Below, piece after piece: positions 61,168 through 64,000 of a DNA stretch of 64,000 nt. The DNA is taken from positions 1,257,399 through 1,321,398 of the forward strand of contig NZ_JALHLP010000001.1 of the NCBI RefSeq assembly GCF_022844465.1. Reading direction: 5' to 3'. Under the pieces are notes generated by a model that worked only from the letters and a program-made list of their open reading frames with translations, searched no databases and was not told the origin of the DNA. Made by a program: the position numbers and the translations under genes. The stretch comes from Bradyrhizobium sp. (GTDB lineage Bacteria > Pseudomonadota > Alphaproteobacteria > Rhizobiales > Xanthobacteraceae). Within the stretch, counting starts at the first letter, position 1, and each line of letters begins with the position of its first letter.

Positions 61168-62535
61168 ATGTCCAATATACTAAGAAGTTCAAGAATCGAG
61201 CTCTCGCTCGGGACAATGCATGCCGGCCAGGTTAAAGCCTATTGGGCGCTACACGGCGCCCGTTTTAAAGCACTTCGCTGCGGGCGCCGGTTCGGCAAGA
61301 CCGATTTCGGCAAGATGTGGATTGCTCAAGGACTCGCCCAAGGCTGGGAATGCGCCTGGTTCTCGCCTCAACATATGACCTCATCGGAGGTTTACTCGGA
61401 ACTGTCCGAAAGCTTGCGGCCTATAATCGACACAAGCTCGAAGGCTCAGGCGGTAATGCGGTTAAAGACCGGCGGACGTCTCGACTTCTGGTCGCTGGAG
61501 AATTTCATAGCCGGCCGTGGTCGCCGTTACCGCCGCATCGTAATCGATGAAGCCGCCTTCACGAAGGATGGAGACAACAAGGTCGACGGATCAATGATGG
61601 GCACCTGGGAGAAATCGATCAAACCTACCCTGTTTGACTACGGAGGCGAGGCGCTGATCTGCTCGAACTCGGCGGGGAAGAATCAAGACAATTTCTTCTA
61701 CAATATATGCACCGACCCGCAGTATGGCTTCAGGCAGTACCATGCCAAAACCCGGGACAATCCGATACTTCCGAAGCGACCTCAAAATGAAAGTCTTGAG
61801 GACTGGCATGAACGACGAGAACGGTACCTCGACGATTTAGTAAAGGACAATGATCCGCTTGTATATGCTCAGGAGTACGAGGCTGAATTTGTCGATTGGT
61901 CCGGCGTCGCGTTCTTCTCCCGAGAGAAGCTTCTGCATCAGGGACAACCGGTTTCTCATCCTCGAACGTGCGATTGCGTATTTGCGGTAATCGATACCGC
62001 ATCGAAAACCGGGACAGAGCACGACGCGACTGCCGTTACCTTTTTTGCCCTGGACCGGCATGGAGGCCCGTTTCCCTTAATGATACTTGATTGGGAGATA
62101 ACGCAAATCGAAGGTGCCCTGCTCGAGACGTGGCTTCCGATGATTTTCGGACGGCTCGAAGAGCTGTCACGCTCGTGCGGCGCCCGTTTTGGGTCTGTCG
62201 GCGCGATGATTGAGGACAAGAGTTCCGGAACGATCTTGTTGCAACAAGCCCGCCGTAGGCAAATGCGCGCGGAGGCTATCGACTCCAAGCTAACGGCGAT
62301 GGGTAAAGACGAGCGAGCTATTTCCGTATCAGGCTACGTTTACCGTGGAAACGTTAAGTACACCGACCATGCCTTCAACAAGACCGCAATTTACAAACGG
62401 ACATCAAGAAACCACTTGGTTGACCAAGTCGAGAGCTTTCGTGTCGGTGACAAGGACAGCAAGCGAGAAGACGACCTCTTGGACACCTTCTGTTACGGCA
62501 TAGCGCTCGCGTTAGGAGACTCCGCTGGCTTCTAA
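61168..62535 (+). CDS. phage terminase large subunit
   Basis: A 455-residue terminase. The ATPase domain has Walker A (CGRRFGKTDFG) near 30-40 and Walker B (IVIDEAAF) near 110. The C-terminal RNase H-like nuclease domain has VIDTASKTG and IEDKSSGT acidic clusters and an R-x3-E-D-D-L-LD ending. It cuts concatemeric phage DNA and drives it into the capsid. The ATG at 61168 is chosen over a TTG at 61162. No portal, protease or capsid genes follow, so the packaging module stands alone here. Confidence 0.92.
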   Translation: MSNILRSSRIELSLGTMHAGQVKAYWALHGARFKALRCGRRFGKTDFGKMWIAQGLAQGWECAWFSPQHMTSSEVYSELSESLRPIIDTSSKAQAVMRLKTGGRLDFWSLENFIAGRGRRYRRIVIDEAAFTKDGDNKVDGSMMGTWEKSIKPTLFDYGGEALICSNSAGKNQDNFFYNICTDPQYGFRQYHAKTRDNPILPKRPQNESLEDWHERRERYLDDLVKDNDPLVYAQEYEAEFVDWSGVAFFSREKLLHQGQPVSHPRTCDCVFAVIDTASKTGTEHDATAVTFFALDRHGGPFPLMILDWEITQIEGALLETWLPMIFGRLEELSRSCGARFGSVGAMIEDKSSGTILLQQARRRQMRAEAIDSKLTAMGKDERAISVSGYVYRGNVKYTDHAFNKTAIYKRTSRNHLVDQVESFRVGDKDSKREDDLLDTFCYGIALALGDSAGF

Positions 62536-62567
62536 GGCAGTAAAAGCGCTGACTGAAGCGACAGGTT

Positions 62568-63248
62568 TCAGCGAACAGACACCAGCCAGTTTCCGCCTTT
62601 GTCCTGGATATCGTAAGTGTAGCTGAATTTGTTGCAAACCAAGACGTACCCGCGAGCCGTCAGCATGGGACGCGCCGCACTCACGGTCTCGCAGGCGAAG
62701 CCGTTGGCTCTGGTGAACCGGACTAATTTCTCGGTCTGTTCCAGCCATGCCTTGGAGTCTTCGAACATGACGGCATCCTTTTCTATCGGAGCCGATCTTT
62801 CTTCTGCGGCTCGTTGAATCCGTGAATTTCGTTGCACCTCAGCGATTGCCGCCTGTTGTTCAATTTGATGTTTTTGGACTGCGTCATCGGAAACCCAAGT
62901 TACCTGTAGGATTGTCGGCCCTTCCCGGTTAACAATGGAGATTGTCCCATTCTGGGTTTGACCAGTAGCGAAGACTAACGTGCCGCGGCACGAGGTAAAC
63001 TGATATCTTGATTCTATAACTTGACCGGTCGCTCCTAACCCTTGCACGGAGGCAACGCGATCTCGGGGTCCATCCCGCTGGCCAACTTTCCTGTTGAGAG
63101 CAACCACAAAATCAGTCGCTGTTTCGGGCACTGCGCAGGCGTCTCTCGGCCGGGCCTCGAAACTACCTGTTTCATAAAAATATCCAGCTGGGGCGCACCC
63201 ACAAAGAAGCCCGAAGACCAGTATCGCCATACATGGAAAACGCCGCAA
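62568..63248 (-). CDS. probable lipoprotein
   Basis: A 226-residue protein with a lipoprotein signal (MAILVFGLLCGC, lipobox Cys at about 18 from the TTG start), then a mixed beta domain with three further cysteines (DACAV, TSCRG, FACETV) and a helical stretch (EVQRNSRIQRAAEERSA). The TTG at 63248 gives a basic n-region; the ATG at 63230 is the alternative. No family is recognised. It lies convergent with the terminase and could be a lysogenic-conversion gene. Confidence 0.65.
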   Translation of the reverse strand: MRRFPCMAILVFGLLCGCAPAGYFYETGSFEARPRDACAVPETATDFVVALNRKVGQRDGPRDRVASVQGLGATGQVIESRYQFTSCRGTLVFATGQTQNGTISIVNREGPTILQVTWVSDDAVQKHQIEQQAAIAEVQRNSRIQRAAEERSAPIEKDAVMFEDSKAWLEQTEKLVRFTRANGFACETVSAARPMLTARGYVLVCNKFSYTYDIQDKGGNWLVSVR

Positions 63249-63367
63249 TGCCCCACCCTCCAGTTGATCAAGGGCAAATTAGCTCTCTTTCGCATTAATA
63301 TCCAGTTTTGGGATAATCCGATTTAGGGATCAAATTTCCTGCCGCCGATTCTCATCCTTGGCGGCGC

Positions 63368-63643
63368 ATGCAAAAGTCTCTCAAATCCGCGGATTATGCA
63401 CGGCTGGTAGCCACCCTTGTCGCAGTGCGCCATGCCGCGGGCGTACGTCAGCAGGCGCTGGCCAAAGCGCTTGGAAGACCCCAATCGTTTGTCGCAAAGT
63501 ACGAGGGTGGCGAACGACGCTTGGACGTGATCGAGTTCATTGCGATTGCGAAGGCCTTGGGCGCTGATCCCGTCAGGCTGTTTCGGGATTTTACCGTCGG
63601 GAAGGCACCCCCAAAGGCCCGCCGAAAGCCGGAAACTGGCTGA
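63368..63643 (+). CDS. Xre-family HTH regulator
   Basis: A 91-residue protein that is mostly an HTH: RQQALAKALGRPQSFVAKYE followed by GGERRLDVIEFIAIAKALG. The basic tail (KAPPKARRKPETG) is unlike the 57101 repressor. It has its own start about 120 bases from the divergent lipoprotein gene, with which it may share a regulatory region. The target is unknown. Confidence 0.85.
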   Translation: MQKSLKSADYARLVATLVAVRHAAGVRQQALAKALGRPQSFVAKYEGGERRLDVIEFIAIAKALGADPVRLFRDFTVGKAPPKARRKPETG

Positions 63644-63791
63644 GATCCGCTATTGCGCATCTGCGAGTCCATCACAATCGCCGATGGCGCTGCTATGCAG
63701 TCCGCGCAAAAGAGCCATAAGATTGCTCCGAATTCGCTCGACTTCAGGACTGATCGGAGCGTCAGTATCCCCGGCAACAGGGGAAAGATAC

Positions 63792-64000
63792 ATGGCCAAG
63801 CCGATTTTCAACGAAGCTGTAATCGCCTGCCTCAGCGAGATCCACGCTCGCCTATCCGAAGCCGCCCGGATCGCTAAGGCCGCTGAAGCCTGCGCGCAGG
63901 CCGGCAGCCTTACGGAGGCCGTGACGATTTCGATGGATGTCGAGCAACTGATTTACGAAGCCGGCCGGCTTCAGGATGCGGCCTCGCTGCTCAACCGGCT
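63792..64000 (+). CDS. hypothetical helical protein, 5' end only
   Basis: The ATG at 63792 opens a frame that runs off the window after 69 codons. The translation (MAKPIFNEAVIACLSEIHAR... then QLIYEAGRLQDAASLLNRL) is amphipathic and helical. The ATG has GGGGAAAG about 8 bases upstream, a fair Shine-Dalgarno. Function cannot be assigned from this fragment. Confidence 0.65.
   Translation, partial: MAKPIFNEAVIACLSEIHARLSEAARIAKAAEACAQAGSLTEAVTISMDVEQLIYEAGRLQDAASLLNR

Overview
The window looks like chromosome of a high-GC alphaproteobacterium, most probably Bradyrhizobium or a close relative. The grounds are codon usage, the many ATGA/GTGA-coupled operons, the rhizobial-type AACAGGGAATTTT intergenic repeats, and the content: AmiC/AmiR-type amide sensing, Urt/Liv-type ABC importers and a CbbQ/CbbO pair. 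This is inferred from gene content; there is no rRNA or other taxonomic marker.

Layout. (1) 1-7255, plus strand: a tightly overlapping chemotaxis-like operon (HEAT-like 3' end, CheR, receiver, CheA, STAS-like, receiver, CheC, hybrid kinase) with no CheW, CheB or receptor in view. (2) 7257-13245, minus strand: a decaying defence-like locus. It holds an Mrr nuclease-NACHT-helical repeat protein split into three frames, and a second nuclease-NTPase whose 3' part is lost where it meets the chemotaxis operon. (3) 13246-14300: non-coding repeats and an IS3-family transposase remnant. (4) 14309-30455: a 16-kb divergent pair of operons for Ser/Thr phospho-signalling at the envelope. It encodes two cytoplasmic FHA proteins, a PP2C phosphatase, TolQ/TolR-like proteins, secreted proteins of unknown family, a vWA-FHA protein, a membrane Ser/Thr kinase and a 1507-residue periplasmic repeat protein. 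An IS66 transposase tail closes it at 30452-30727.

(5) 31004-42012, minus strand: amiC-amiR, an RNA leader with terminator, a five-gene Urt-type importer, amiE amidase, then an orphan CbbQ/CbbO-like ATPase pair. (6) 42593-56346: a second amide module. The minus-strand operon has two amidases, an FmdA-type amidase, a five-gene importer, a third amidase and an SDR. A second AmiC/AmiR-like pair faces it divergently, followed by a nicotinamidase. Both modules have a terminator hairpin in the place where an ANTAR antiterminator would act, so the simplest reading is amide-induced uptake and hydrolysis controlled by antitermination.

(7) 56513-64000: accessory DNA that reads as lower in GC. It contains an ImmA/IrrE protease and Xre repressor with a palindromic operator, two small proteins (one internally duplicated, one DUF1883), a ParB-methyltransferase fusion, two DUF5681 proteins and a large terminase, with no portal or capsid genes in view. 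A lipoprotein, another Xre regulator and the start of a helical protein complete it.

The candidates for undescribed biology are the phospho-signalling envelope island, the frame-split nuclease-NACHT locus and the two amide leaders.
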